In this document: positions 1 through 6,317 of the stretch, one piece after another
How the letters are laid out: the number at the start of each line of letters is the position of its first letter
Position numbering within the stretch: the first letter of the stretch is position 1
Assembly (NCBI GenBank): GCA_013003145.1
Contig: JABDLH010000206.1
Coordinates: 1 to 7,307 of the forward strand
Source of the DNA: Flavobacteriaceae bacterium
GTDB taxonomy: Bacteria; Bacteroidota; Bacteroidia; Flavobacteriales; Flavobacteriaceae
Direction of reading: 5' to 3'
Length of the DNA stretch: 7,307 nt
Notes under the pieces: generated by a model
The model's database searches: none
What the model saw: the letters and a program-made list of their open reading frames with translations, nothing else
Told to the model about the DNA's origin: nothing
Position numbers and translations under genes: made by a program

Positions 1-1874
1 TTGTGCAGCGGGGAGTAGCCACGCAAATATTCGAACATCTCCTTATTATCCTCAGAAGTACCGTAGTCATATGCCCAACCTGCCCCTGCGGTAAAGGTGT
101 GGTATCGCAGCATATCAAGAACCCCAACTGCCGGCAGGGCTACCTTCATCAGGTCCGGGCGTTGTGTCATTACAGCACCGACGAGCAGCCCGCCATTAGA
201 TCCTCCACGGATCGCAAGTTGATCTTTAGAGGTGTAGTTGTTATTGACCAGGTATTCTGCAGCAGCGATAAAATCATCAAATACATTCTGTTTCTGCATC
301 TTGGTTCCTGCATCGTGCCACTTTTTCCCGTATTCACCACCGCCACGGATATTTGGAACGGCATAGATTCCGCCCTGTTCCATCCATACCGCGTTGACCA
401 GGCTGAATCCCGGTGTCAGGCTGATATTGAATCCTCCGTAGCTATACAGTATGGTAGGATTCTTCCCGTTGAGCTCTATTCCTTTTTTATGGGTGATGAT
501 CATCGGGATCTTTGTGCCATCCTTAGAGTTGTAAAAGACCTGCTCAGAAACATAGTCCTCAGGGTTAAAATCGATCTCCGGCTTCCAGTACAGATCGTAT
601 TCACCGGTATCGGCATTCAGCTTGTAACTAGAGGCAGGGGTTTTGTAATTGGTGAAGGAGAAGTATAATTCCTTTTCATCCTTCTTCCCCCCTATGCCAC
701 TGGCACTCCCTAAATCAGGAAGTTCTATTTCGCGAATCTTATTGCCGTCATAATCGTATTGGTAAACCTTAGAGAGAGCATCGATCATATATTCTGTGAA
801 AAAATATCCTCCACCGGTACTCGGGTTCAGCACATTTTCGGTTTCCGGAATAAAATCCTCCCAGTTTTCGGGTTGTGGAGCAGAAGCGTTTACTTTAACA
901 ATCTTCTTGTTCGGTGCATCCAGGTTGGTCACTAAAAAGAGCTCCTCTCCCCGATTGTCTATCACATAGGTGTCGCTGTCTTCATGGTCCAGGATGGTGG
1001 TAAACCCGCTGCCCGGCTTCTGCAGGTCTTTGATGAAGAGTTTCCCGCCCGATGTGGTATTCCTGGCAGATAGCATTAAAAAGCGCTCATCTTCGGTGAG
1101 GTTTGCTGATATATAACGATGCTTCTGGGATTCATCCCCGCCATAAATCAATTCGTCTTTTTCCTGTGCAGTTCCCAATTTATGGAAATATACTTTGTGC
1201 TGGTCTGTCTTTGCAGATAGTTCACTGCCTTCAGGTTTGTCGTAGCTGGAGTAATAGAAACCTTCTTTTCCTTTCCAGGAAACTCCGCTGAACTTTACAT
1301 CGACAAGAGTATCTTCAACGATCTCCTTAGATTCGGTATCCATGACGATTACCTTGCGCCAATCACTACCACCCTCGGAGATCTGGTAAGCCGCCAGGGA
1401 CCCATCTTTTGTGAAGCTGACTCCTGCCAGCGAGGTAGTACCATCCTCTGAGAAGGTATTAGGGTCCAGGAAAACTTCCGGAGAATCGTCGCCTTTCTGA
1501 CGGTAAAGTACGTACTGGTCCTGCAGGCCGTCATTTTTATAGAAATAGGTGTATTCCCCTTCTTTGAACGGAGAACTCAATTTTTCGTAATTCCAAAGCT
1601 TCGTTAACCGGTCTTTCAGGTCTTTCCGATAACTGATCTGCGATAAAAATTCCTGCGTTACATTGTTCTGTCTTTTCACCCAATCTTCTGTCTCCGCGCT
1701 GCGGTCATCTTCTAACCAGCGATAGGGGTCTGGTACTTCTGTACCAAAGTAGGTGTCAACAGTATCAACTTTGGCAGTCTCTGGGTAATTCACGGCAATA
1801 GTGGATTTTTCTTTGGAGGTTTCACAGGAAACCAGGGCGGCTCCTGCTAAAAAAGTTAAAAGTAGTCTTTGCAT
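1..1874 (-). CDS. Prolyl oligopeptidase (S9A family) lipoprotein, C-terminus cut by window edge
   Basis: Serine peptidase expected to cleave short peptides after proline. The reading frame is open from the ATG at 1874 to the left edge (624 codons), with no internal stop or frameshift. Residues 1-17 form a lipoprotein signal: MQRLL, a hydrophobic run, then the lipobox LVSC with Cys17. The product should therefore be lipid-anchored in the envelope. Residues about 35-55 carry the family N-terminal signature (YFGTEVPDPYRWLED). A beta-propeller-like region follows to about residue 440, then the alpha/beta-hydrolase domain. That domain has SYGGF with Tyr479 (oxyanion position), NIRGGGEYG, and the nucleophile motif GGSNGG with Ser559. 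The spacing from Tyr479 to Ser559 matches the porcine enzyme to within one residue. The catalytic Asp and His should lie about 85 and 125 residues after Ser559, outside the window, so an intact triad cannot be confirmed. The family is usually about 700 residues, so roughly 80-100 residues are missing. The start lies 39 bases downstream of the asd terminator hairpin, so it probably has its own promoter. Confidence 0.95.
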   Translation of the reverse strand, partial: MQRLLLTFLAGAALVSCETSKEKSTIAVNYPETAKVDTVDTYFGTEVPDPYRWLEDDRSAETEDWVKRQNNVTQEFLSQISYRKDLKDRLTKLWNYEKLSSPFKEGEYTYFYKNDGLQDQYVLYRQKGDDSPEVFLDPNTFSEDGTTSLAGVSFTKDGSLAAYQISEGGSDWRKVIVMDTESKEIVEDTLVDVKFSGVSWKGKEGFYYSSYDKPEGSELSAKTDQHKVYFHKLGTAQEKDELIYGGDESQKHRYISANLTEDERFLMLSARNTTSGGKLFIKDLQKPGSGFTTILDHEDSDTYVIDNRGEELFLVTNLDAPNKKIVKVNASAPQPENWEDFIPETENVLNPSTGGGYFFTEYMIDALSKVYQYDYDGNKIREIELPDLGSASGIGGKKDEKELYFSFTNYKTPASSYKLNADTGEYDLYWKPEIDFNPEDYVSEQVFYNSKDGTKIPMIITHKKGIELNGKNPTILYSYGGFNISLTPGFSLVNAVWMEQGGIYAVPNIRGGGEYGKKWHDAGTKMQKQNVFDDFIAAAEYLVNNNYTSKDQLAIRGGSNGGLLVGAVMTQRPDLMKVALPAVGVLDMLRYHTFTAGAGWAYDYGTSEDNKEMFEYLRGYSPLH

Positions 1875-1903
1875 TGTGTTTAGTATTGGTAAGCACTAAA
1901 AAT

Positions 1904-1944
1904 AATAATAAAAAATCCTTTGAGTATCAGCTACTCAAAGGATT
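1904..1944 (-). terminator. Rho-independent terminator of asd
   Basis: A perfect 13-bp inverted repeat (1914-1926 and 1932-1944; arms AATCCTTTGAGTA and TACTCAAAGGATT) encloses a 5-base loop. Read on the minus strand, the hairpin is followed at once by six T and then a T-rich tract (TTATTATTATTTTT). It begins 22 bases after the asd stop codon. On the plus strand the flank is ATTTAGAAAG, so it acts mainly in the asd direction. Confidence 0.9.
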
Positions 1945-1966
1945 TAGAAAGTATTAACGTATGAGT

Positions 1967-2956
1967 TCAGACCAGTTCCTTTGCAACAAGGTATTCCGCA
2001 ATTTGTACGGCATTGGTTGCGGCTCCTTTTCGCAGGTTATCCGCAACGATCCACATATTTAAAGTGTTGGCTTGAGATTCGTCCCGACGGATACGACCGA
2101 CAAAGACATCATCTTTATCATGGGCGTACACCGGCATAGGATAGGTGTTGGTCAGCGGGTTGTCCTGCACTACTATCCCGGGAGTCTCGTTAAGCAGATT
2201 GCGGATGTCGCTGAGTTCAAAATCATGTTCAAATTCGACATTCACAGACTCGGAATGACCACCTGAAGTTGGTATCCGAACAGCGGTAGCGGTTACGGAG
2301 AAACTCTTATCGGACAATATTTTTTGGGGCTCCTTGGCCAGTTTCATCTCCTCCTTGGTGTAACCGTTATCCATAAAGACGTCGCAATGCGGTAGGGCGT
2401 TGCGGTTAATAGGGTAAGGATAGGCCATATCGCCCTGTATGCCGGCAACTTCGTTTTCTAACTGTTTTACCGCCTTTACCCCGGTTCCGGATACGGATTG
2501 GTAGGTGGATACCACCACCCGTTTCATCCGGTATTTTTTGTGTAATGGAGCCAGTGCTAGCACCAATTGTATCGTAGAGCAATTAGGATTGGCGATGATC
2601 TTGTCGTCTTTCCCGAGTTGGTCCGCATTGATCTCCGGTACAATGAGCTTTTTATCCGGGTCCATTCGCCAGGCTGAGGAGTTGTCGATCACCGTGGTAC
2701 CTGCTTCTGCGAAACGTGGAGCCCATTGCACCGAAGTTTCACCACCTGCAGAGAAAATAGCGATCTGGGGTTTGGCATTTACAGCCTCTTCCATGCCGAT
2801 CACGGTATATACCTTCCCGTTAAAGGAAACTTTTTTCCCTACGGAGCGTTCGGAAGCAACCAATAACAGCTCACTTACCGGGAAGTTGCGCTCGGCCAGT
2901 ACCTTCAGCATTACTTCTCCTACCATTCCGGTAGCTCCTACAACAGCAATTTTCAT
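1967..2956 (-). CDS. asd: Aspartate-semialdehyde dehydrogenase
   Basis: Catalyses NADPH-dependent reduction of L-aspartyl-4-phosphate to L-aspartate-4-semialdehyde. This is the branch point to lysine/diaminopimelate, threonine and methionine, in the cytoplasm. The 329-residue product starts MKIAVVGATGMVG, the N-terminal dinucleotide-binding glycine motif (residues 7-13). The catalytic cysteine is Cys126 in ANPNCSTIQ. Gln153 lies in TYQSVSGTG, and Arg227 and His234 in RIPTSGGHSE are the substrate-binding and acid/base residues of the family. VGRIRRD (about 287-292) and the C-terminal NLRKGAATNAVQIAE helix are also typical. The frame stays open 11 codons upstream to 2989, but the start at 2956 is preferred. 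It puts the glycine motif at the usual distance from the N-terminus, and the promoter at 2976-3006 lies inside the extension. Length is normal for the family. It is flanked by terminators, so it is probably monocistronic. Confidence 0.97.
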   Translation of the reverse strand: MKIAVVGATGMVGEVMLKVLAERNFPVSELLLVASERSVGKKVSFNGKVYTVIGMEEAVNAKPQIAIFSAGGETSVQWAPRFAEAGTTVIDNSSAWRMDPDKKLIVPEINADQLGKDDKIIANPNCSTIQLVLALAPLHKKYRMKRVVVSTYQSVSGTGVKAVKQLENEVAGIQGDMAYPYPINRNALPHCDVFMDNGYTKEEMKLAKEPQKILSDKSFSVTATAVRIPTSGGHSESVNVEFEHDFELSDIRNLLNETPGIVVQDNPLTNTYPMPVYAHDKDDVFVGRIRRDESQANTLNMWIVADNLRKGAATNAVQIAEYLVAKELV

Positions 2957-2975
2957 ATTCTTTGGATTAGAGGGC

Positions 2976-3006
2976 CAAAGGTAAACCAAGAGGGCTTACC
3001 CGGCAA
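2976..3006 (-). promoter_or_regulatory. Bacteroidota-type promoter for asd
   Basis: On the minus strand TTG (3006-3004) is followed by 20 bases and then TACCTTTG (2983-2976), an exact match to the Bacteroidota -7 consensus TAnnTTTG with -33 spacing in the normal range. Transcription would begin near 2969, giving a leader of about 13 bases before the ATG at 2956. The match is sequence-based only; no transcript data are available. Confidence 0.65.
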
Positions 3007-3031
3007 GCAGACTGTTTTAAATATGCAATAT

Positions 3032-3048
3032 TATAACAAATTGTTATA
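3032..3048. repeat. 17-bp AT-rich palindrome upstream of asd
   Basis: The arms TATAACAA (3032-3039) and TTGTTATA (3041-3048) are perfect inverted copies around a single A. The site lies between the mscL terminator and the asd promoter, about 70 bases upstream of the predicted asd start of transcription. Its shape and place would suit a dimeric regulator site. AT-rich palindromes of this size can also arise by chance, and no regulator is identifiable. Confidence 0.4.
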
Positions 3049-3064
3049 TATAAAACTTAAGAAC

Positions 3065-3101
3065 AAAAAAGACCGCCATACAGGGAGGCCCTGATGGCGG
3101 T
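3065..3101 (-). terminator. Rho-independent terminator of mscL
   Basis: An 8-bp GC-rich stem (ACCGCCAT at 3072-3079 with ATGGCGGT at 3094-3101) is extended by CAGGG/CCCTG (3081-3085 and 3089-3093) after a one-base bulge, with a 3-base loop. On the minus strand the hairpin is followed by CTTTTTTG. It starts about 48 bases after the mscL stop and separates mscL from asd. Confidence 0.9.
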
Positions 3102-3149
3102 TTAATTAATAGAATTGCTTATGCAGCGGCTACCCCTGGTGGGGCAATA

Positions 3150-3560
3150 TCATTTCTTCTTCAGCAGATCCCGAATCTCGATCAGGAGTTCTTCCTGGCT
3201 GGGTCCTTTTGGAGCAGCCGGTTTTTCCTCTTTAGGTTTCTTAGTGTTATTGTAAGCCTTAACAATGAGGAACAGCACAAAGCCTACAATAATCAGGTTG
3301 ACAATGGTATTGATCCAGGCCCCGTAACGGATGGCATTTTCAGCTACATAACCTGCTTCCCCTTCAACTCCGGAAGATTCGGTTAGTACCAGTTTCAAAT
3401 TCGCAAAGTCGACCCCCCCGGTAAACTCACCCACGATGGGCATCATTATGTCATTGACAAAGCCATTGACGACCAGGCTGACAGCACTGGCAAGGATGAC
3501 CGCAACTGCAAATTCGATGACATTGCTGGTCATGATAAAATTCTTGAATTCCTTAAACAT
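3150..3560 (-). CDS. mscL: Large-conductance mechanosensitive channel MscL
   Basis: Inner-membrane channel of the MscL family, a homopentamer that opens under high membrane tension to release solutes during hypo-osmotic shock. The 136-residue product has the full architecture. An amphipathic N-terminal helix (FKEFKNFIM) leads into TM1 at about 14-40, ending NDIMMP. A periplasmic loop covers about 45-78. TM2 spans about 82-102 (WINTIVNLIIVGFVLFLIVKA). A charged linker (KKPKEEKPAAP) leads to the C-terminal bundle helix ELLIEIRDLLKK. Length equals that of E. coli MscL (136). Aligned by the shared NV/AV positions, the E. coli TM1 glycines 14, 22, 26 and 30 are here Ser12, Ala20, Ala24 and Ser28, so the pore-lining helix has lost all four. 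It lies 91 bases downstream of alr on the same strand, with its own candidate promoter. Confidence 0.97.
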   Translation of the reverse strand: MFKEFKNFIMTSNVIEFAVAVILASAVSLVVNGFVNDIMMPIVGEFTGGVDFANLKLVLTESSGVEGEAGYVAENAIRYGAWINTIVNLIIVGFVLFLIVKAYNNTKKPKEEKPAAPKGPSQEELLIEIRDLLKKK

Positions 3561-3598
3561 GTCGATAGTTTAAATTGGTTAGTATTGGTTTTACCTTT

Positions 3599-3630
3599 AA
3601 AAGGTAAACAAAAATTCTAAGTTGCTTCAA
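3599..3630 (-). promoter_or_regulatory. Candidate promoter of mscL
   Basis: On the minus strand TTG (3630-3628), 21 bases, then TACCTTTT (3606-3599) matches the Bacteroidota -7 box TAnnTTTG at all but the last base. The predicted start near 3592 gives a leader of about 32 bases. The -7 box overlaps a perfect 8-bp inverted repeat, TTTACCTT (3590-3597) and AAGGTAAA (3601-3608). That repeat has no T-tract after it on the minus strand, so it is not a terminator of alr. Spacing is slightly long and the match imperfect. Confidence 0.4.
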
Positions 3631-3651
3631 GATTGTTCATAAATACGTGGG

Positions 3652-4782
3652 CTATCCACCTATTATGCTGCGCCTGACGCGCTGGGATATCCCGGTAATG
3701 AGTTCATAGGAGATGGTCCCCGCGGCGGTGGCAAGAGCGTCTGCAGAGGCATCTTTCCCAAAGACAACTACTTCATCCCCTTCACGACAATCAATGCCCG
3801 TCACATCTACCATGATCATGTCCATACATACATTACCGAGAATCGAAGCTCGCTGCCCGTGAATGGTCACATAGCCCTTGCCCTTTCCGTATTGCCTGCC
3901 AATCCCGTCCGCATGTCCTAAAGGAAGTGTTGCAGTTCTGACCCGGTTATCGGCACGAAACGCCCTGTTGTACCCCACGCTTTCACCCGCCTGTATCTCG
4001 TGTACCTGGGAAATTACTGTTTTAAGACTGGCAATAGGGATGAGTTCCGCATCGTGTATGGCATCGTTCCCGAAGCCGTAAAGGCCTATCCCGCTACGGA
4101 CCATATCGTATTGATGTTCAGGGTAATTAAGAATTCCAGAGGTATTTAATAGGTGCCTGAGAGGGCGATAACCCAACTCTTTTTCTACCGAAATACAAAT
4201 TTTTGCAAAAGCCCGGAGTTGATCTTCCGTGAACTCCTTCTCAGCCGGATCTTCAGATGCAGCCAGGTGAGAAAATACAGAGGCCACTCGTAAAGCTGGT
4301 ATATCTTTAATTTCTGATGCGATCTGCCCTGCTGTTTCAGGATTTAATCCCAGGCGGTTGAGGCCGGTATTGAATTTCAGGTGTACCGGGTAATCTTTCT
4401 GACCTTCGTTTTTTGCTGTTTCGGCAAATCCTTGCAGTAGGTGTTCAGAATACAGTGCCGGCTCCAGGCATCGTGCTATAATGGTCTGGTAACTTATAGG
4501 TTGAGGGTGGAGTACGAGGATAGGCCTGGTGATTCCGGCATCCCTCAGGGCAACTCCTTCACTCGTATAAGCAACAGCAAAATAATCAGCTCCGAGTTGT
4601 TGCAATTTCATAGCAATACTGCCGGCTTCACTACCGTACGCAAAGGCTTTTACTACAGCCATAAAACGTGTCCCGGGAGCTATTTTCGCAACCAGGTAAC
4701 GGTAATTATTCTCTAAAGCAGACAGGTCTATTTCCAGTACTGTCTCCCCAATGGTGCTCTCATTCTTTCCGGGTCTTACCAT
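3652..4782 (-). CDS. alr: Alanine racemase
   Basis: PLP-dependent racemase making D-alanine for peptidoglycan, in the cytoplasm. The 376-residue product has the fold-type III barrel signature AVVKAFAYG with Lys45 as the PLP-binding lysine. Tyr271 in SVGYNRAF is the second catalytic base. KFNTGLNRLG (Lys136, Arg143) is the phosphate/active-site loop, with Asn where many homologues have Asp. MVRSGIGLYG (229-235) and NVCMDM (317-322) complete the site. The ATG at 4782 is chosen because homology (ETVLEIDLSALENNY) begins just after it. The frame runs open for another 59 codons, but that stretch mostly overlaps the tdk 3' end in another frame and reads as basic, low-similarity sequence. The start is 40 bases after the tdk stop with no terminator between, so cotranscription with tdk is likely. 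It stands alone here, not fused to a MurF-like domain as in some Bacteroidota. Confidence 0.96.
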   Translation of the reverse strand: MVRPGKNESTIGETVLEIDLSALENNYRYLVAKIAPGTRFMAVVKAFAYGSEAGSIAMKLQQLGADYFAVAYTSEGVALRDAGITRPILVLHPQPISYQTIIARCLEPALYSEHLLQGFAETAKNEGQKDYPVHLKFNTGLNRLGLNPETAGQIASEIKDIPALRVASVFSHLAASEDPAEKEFTEDQLRAFAKICISVEKELGYRPLRHLLNTSGILNYPEHQYDMVRSGIGLYGFGNDAIHDAELIPIASLKTVISQVHEIQAGESVGYNRAFRADNRVRTATLPLGHADGIGRQYGKGKGYVTIHGQRASILGNVCMDMIMVDVTGIDCREGDEVVVFGKDASADALATAAGTISYELITGISQRVRRSIIGG

Positions 4783-4822
4783 TTTCGGGATATAGAGGAT
4801 TTCATCATTAAAGGAATGTAAT

Positions 4823-5473
4823 TTAAGATTGGGAAGGACTGTTGTTTTCTTTTTTCTTGACTTCCTCAGCGGCCACTTCCATTTTGCTGATCTTTTCCTT
4901 GAGCATGGCTTTATAGAAGGCAGCCCTGCTGAGAGGCTCGTATTCTTCGGTCTCACCAAGAAGTACCAATTTGTCGTTATTCGACTTCCTGAAACTGTAA
5001 TTGGCCAGGTTCCCTGTACGGGTACAGATGGCGTGCACCTTGGTTACATATTCGGCCGTGGCCATCAGGTTGGGCATAGGTCCGAAGGGGTTTCCTTTAA
5101 AGTCCATATCCAGCCCGGCCACAACAACGCGTATCCCTTTATTGGCGAGGTCGTTACAAACGGTAACGATCTCGTCGTCAAAGAATTGTGCTTCGTCAAT
5201 CCCTACCACATCGCATTGATCTGCCAGGATCCTGATATTAGCCGCGGCGGGCACGGGCGTAGAGCGGATTTCATTCTCGTCGTGAGAAACCACTTTTTCC
5301 TCATGGTAACGGGTATCCACCATTGGTTTAAAGATCTCCACTTTCTGCTTCGCAAACTGCGCGCGTTTGAGCCGTCGTATGAGTTCTTCCGTCTTACCCG
5401 AAAACATGGAACCGCATATGACTTCGATCCATCCGAATTGTTCTTTATGATTAACAGTGTTTTCGAGAAACAT
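4823..5473 (-). CDS. tdk: Thymidine kinase (type II), degenerate zinc site
   Basis: Phosphorylates thymidine to dTMP with ATP in pyrimidine salvage, in the cytoplasm. The 216-residue product has the P-loop GSMFSGKT (21-28) and Walker B DEAQFF (93-98), with Glu94 as the expected catalytic base. VVAGLDMDFKGNPFG (117-131) follows, then the thymidine-binding lasso region about 143-180 with ANYSFR. Family members normally bind a structural zinc through CxxC plus a later CRxC/H. Here only Cys150 remains in ICTRTG. The second position is Thr153, and the C-terminal pair is replaced by Ser182 and Ala185 in LSRAAF. All nucleotide-binding residues look intact, so the enzyme is probably active. The C-terminus ends in a charged helix (VAAEEVKKKENN). 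It is the first gene of a likely tdk-alr unit and is divergent from the uncharacterised gene at 5581. Its leader CTAAAATTACAAA lacks a Shine-Dalgarno sequence. Confidence 0.96.
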   Translation of the reverse strand: MFLENTVNHKEQFGWIEVICGSMFSGKTEELIRRLKRAQFAKQKVEIFKPMVDTRYHEEKVVSHDENEIRSTPVPAAANIRILADQCDVVGIDEAQFFDDEIVTVCNDLANKGIRVVVAGLDMDFKGNPFGPMPNLMATAEYVTKVHAICTRTGNLANYSFRKSNNDKLVLLGETEEYEPLSRAAFYKAMLKEKISKMEVAAEEVKKKENNSPSQS

Positions 5474-5510
5474 TTTGTAATTTTAGTCGAGGGAAACGGC
5501 TTTCTTAGGT

Positions 5511-5525
5511 GTCAAAGTACTTGAC
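5511..5525. repeat. Interrupted palindrome in the divergent intergenic region
   Basis: GTCAA (5511-5515) and TTGAC (5521-5525) are inverted copies 5 bases apart, in the 107-base gap between the divergent tdk and the gene at 5581. The place would suit an operator shared by the two genes, but the arms are short and chance is a real alternative. In the same gap TACCTTTC (5556-5563, plus) is one base off the Bacteroidota -7 box for the rightward gene, without a convincing -33 element. I see no clear promoter for tdk. Confidence 0.25.
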
Positions 5526-5580
5526 GGTATAAAAGTATTAAAAAAGATAAACCTTTACCTTTCAGGAAAAATAAAAAGAG

Positions 5581-6255
5581 ATGAAAAGAAAATTAAAGGA
5601 TGAGTTGAATCAAATGGCTTCTGCGATTCTCTCAGCCCAAGGGGAAATGGAGCTTTCCCAGCTGTACGAGGCCTCCAGGAAACTTTACGAGAAAATAGCG
5701 GTGCTCAAATTTATCGAAGACAAACTAAACGATATTGAGATCGACGTGTCCAGCAATGCTATCGCTAATAAATTCGAGAAAATGGCCACCGCGGTCATGA
5801 AAGAAAATAAGTCGGTCCCGGAAAGCAACCCTCACGAGGAAGATATTATTATTCCGGGGATGCAGACCATTAAAGATATGATCTCGGAAATGCCGGGTGA
5901 ACCTGATGTGGATCAGTTCTTCGCAGAATTTGTGGCCAAGCCCAAAACGATCAAGAACGACAAGGATGAAGTGACGCCTGAAATTCCTAACGGTAAGCAT
6001 AAAAGCTTAAATGAAACGCTTACCCAGAAAGTGATTTCTGTTGGGCTCAATGACCGGCATGCTTTTGTAAAACATCTTTTTAACGGGAGCACGGAAGACT
6101 TTAACAGGGTGATCTCACAATTGAATACCATCGATAATGAAGAGCGGTCTATCGCTTTTATCGAAAATATGGTAAAACCAGATTACAATGACTGGGCGGG
6201 ACAAGAAGAAACTGCCTCTCGCTTTATGGCGTTGATCTCCAGGAGATTTTCCTAA
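5581..6255 (+). CDS. Uncharacterised protein with a GLNDR-type C-terminal region
   Basis: No function is known to me. The 224-residue product has no signal peptide, no transmembrane segment and no cysteine, so it is probably cytoplasmic. Residues about 1-75 are helical and charged, with heptad-like hydrophobic spacing (LSQLYEASRKLYEKIAVLKF), suggesting a coiled coil or helical hairpin. Residues about 76-142 are an acidic, proline-containing linker that includes TIKDMISEMP and VDQFFAEF. Residues about 143-224 form the most family-like part: GLNDRHAFVKHLFNGS (155-170), ISQLNTIDN, FIENMVKPDYNDW (Trp205) and a terminal RFMALISRRF. From memory, this LNDR-F-LF-G pattern recurs at the C-termini of hypothetical proteins in many Bacteroidota; I cannot verify that here. 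The start ATG follows a purine-rich leader (AAAAAGAG), and a terminator follows 25 bases after the stop. It is divergent from tdk and 84 bases before rsmI. Confidence 0.85.
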   Translation: MKRKLKDELNQMASAILSAQGEMELSQLYEASRKLYEKIAVLKFIEDKLNDIEIDVSSNAIANKFEKMATAVMKENKSVPESNPHEEDIIIPGMQTIKDMISEMPGEPDVDQFFAEFVAKPKTIKNDKDEVTPEIPNGKHKSLNETLTQKVISVGLNDRHAFVKHLFNGSTEDFNRVISQLNTIDNEERSIAFIENMVKPDYNDWAGQEETASRFMALISRRFS

Positions 6256-6280
6256 ATAGCCGCTGATAATTGACTAAGTG

Positions 6281-6317
6281 AACCGGAAGCTTTCTCATAG
6301 CTTTCGGTTATTTTTTT
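6281..6317 (+). terminator. Rho-independent terminator of the uncharacterised gene
   Basis: An 11-bp stem (6281-6291 with 6299-6309; arms AACCGGAAGCT and AGCTTTCGGTT, one G-U pair) has a 7-base loop and is followed by A and seven T. It ends only 22 bases before the rsmI start. rsmI must therefore be read through from upstream or start from a promoter overlapping the hairpin; I see no good one. Confidence 0.85.

Noticed and set aside
3..668. 221-codon open frame on the plus strand
   Set aside because: It is antisense to the prolyl oligopeptidase coding sequence, which has clear family motifs (GGSNGG, YGGF) on the minus strand; the plus-strand product resembles nothing I recognise.
1..1874. 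Possible frameshift in the prolyl oligopeptidase gene
   Set aside because: Reading the minus strand from 1874 to position 3 gives one continuous frame with correct family motifs at both ends.
2505..2984. 159-codon open frame on the plus strand across asd
   Set aside because: Antisense to the asd N-terminal half, with low-complexity serine-rich product and no independent support.
3105..3149. CCCC-TGGT-GGGG mini-hairpin after mscL
   Set aside because: Only 4 bp of stem and no T-tract; the true terminator lies just beyond it.
4783..4959. 59-codon N-terminal extension of the alanine racemase frame, mostly overlapping the tdk 3' end
   Set aside because: Its upstream start is a TTG. The extension is basic and unlike racemases, and family similarity begins just after the ATG at 4782. 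Its resemblance to the true N-terminus (MVRPKN versus MVRPGKN) appears to be chance.
4829..5524. 231-codon open frame on the plus strand across tdk
   Set aside because: Mirror frame of tdk; its product has no recognisable domain, while the minus strand has P-loop and DEAQFF motifs.
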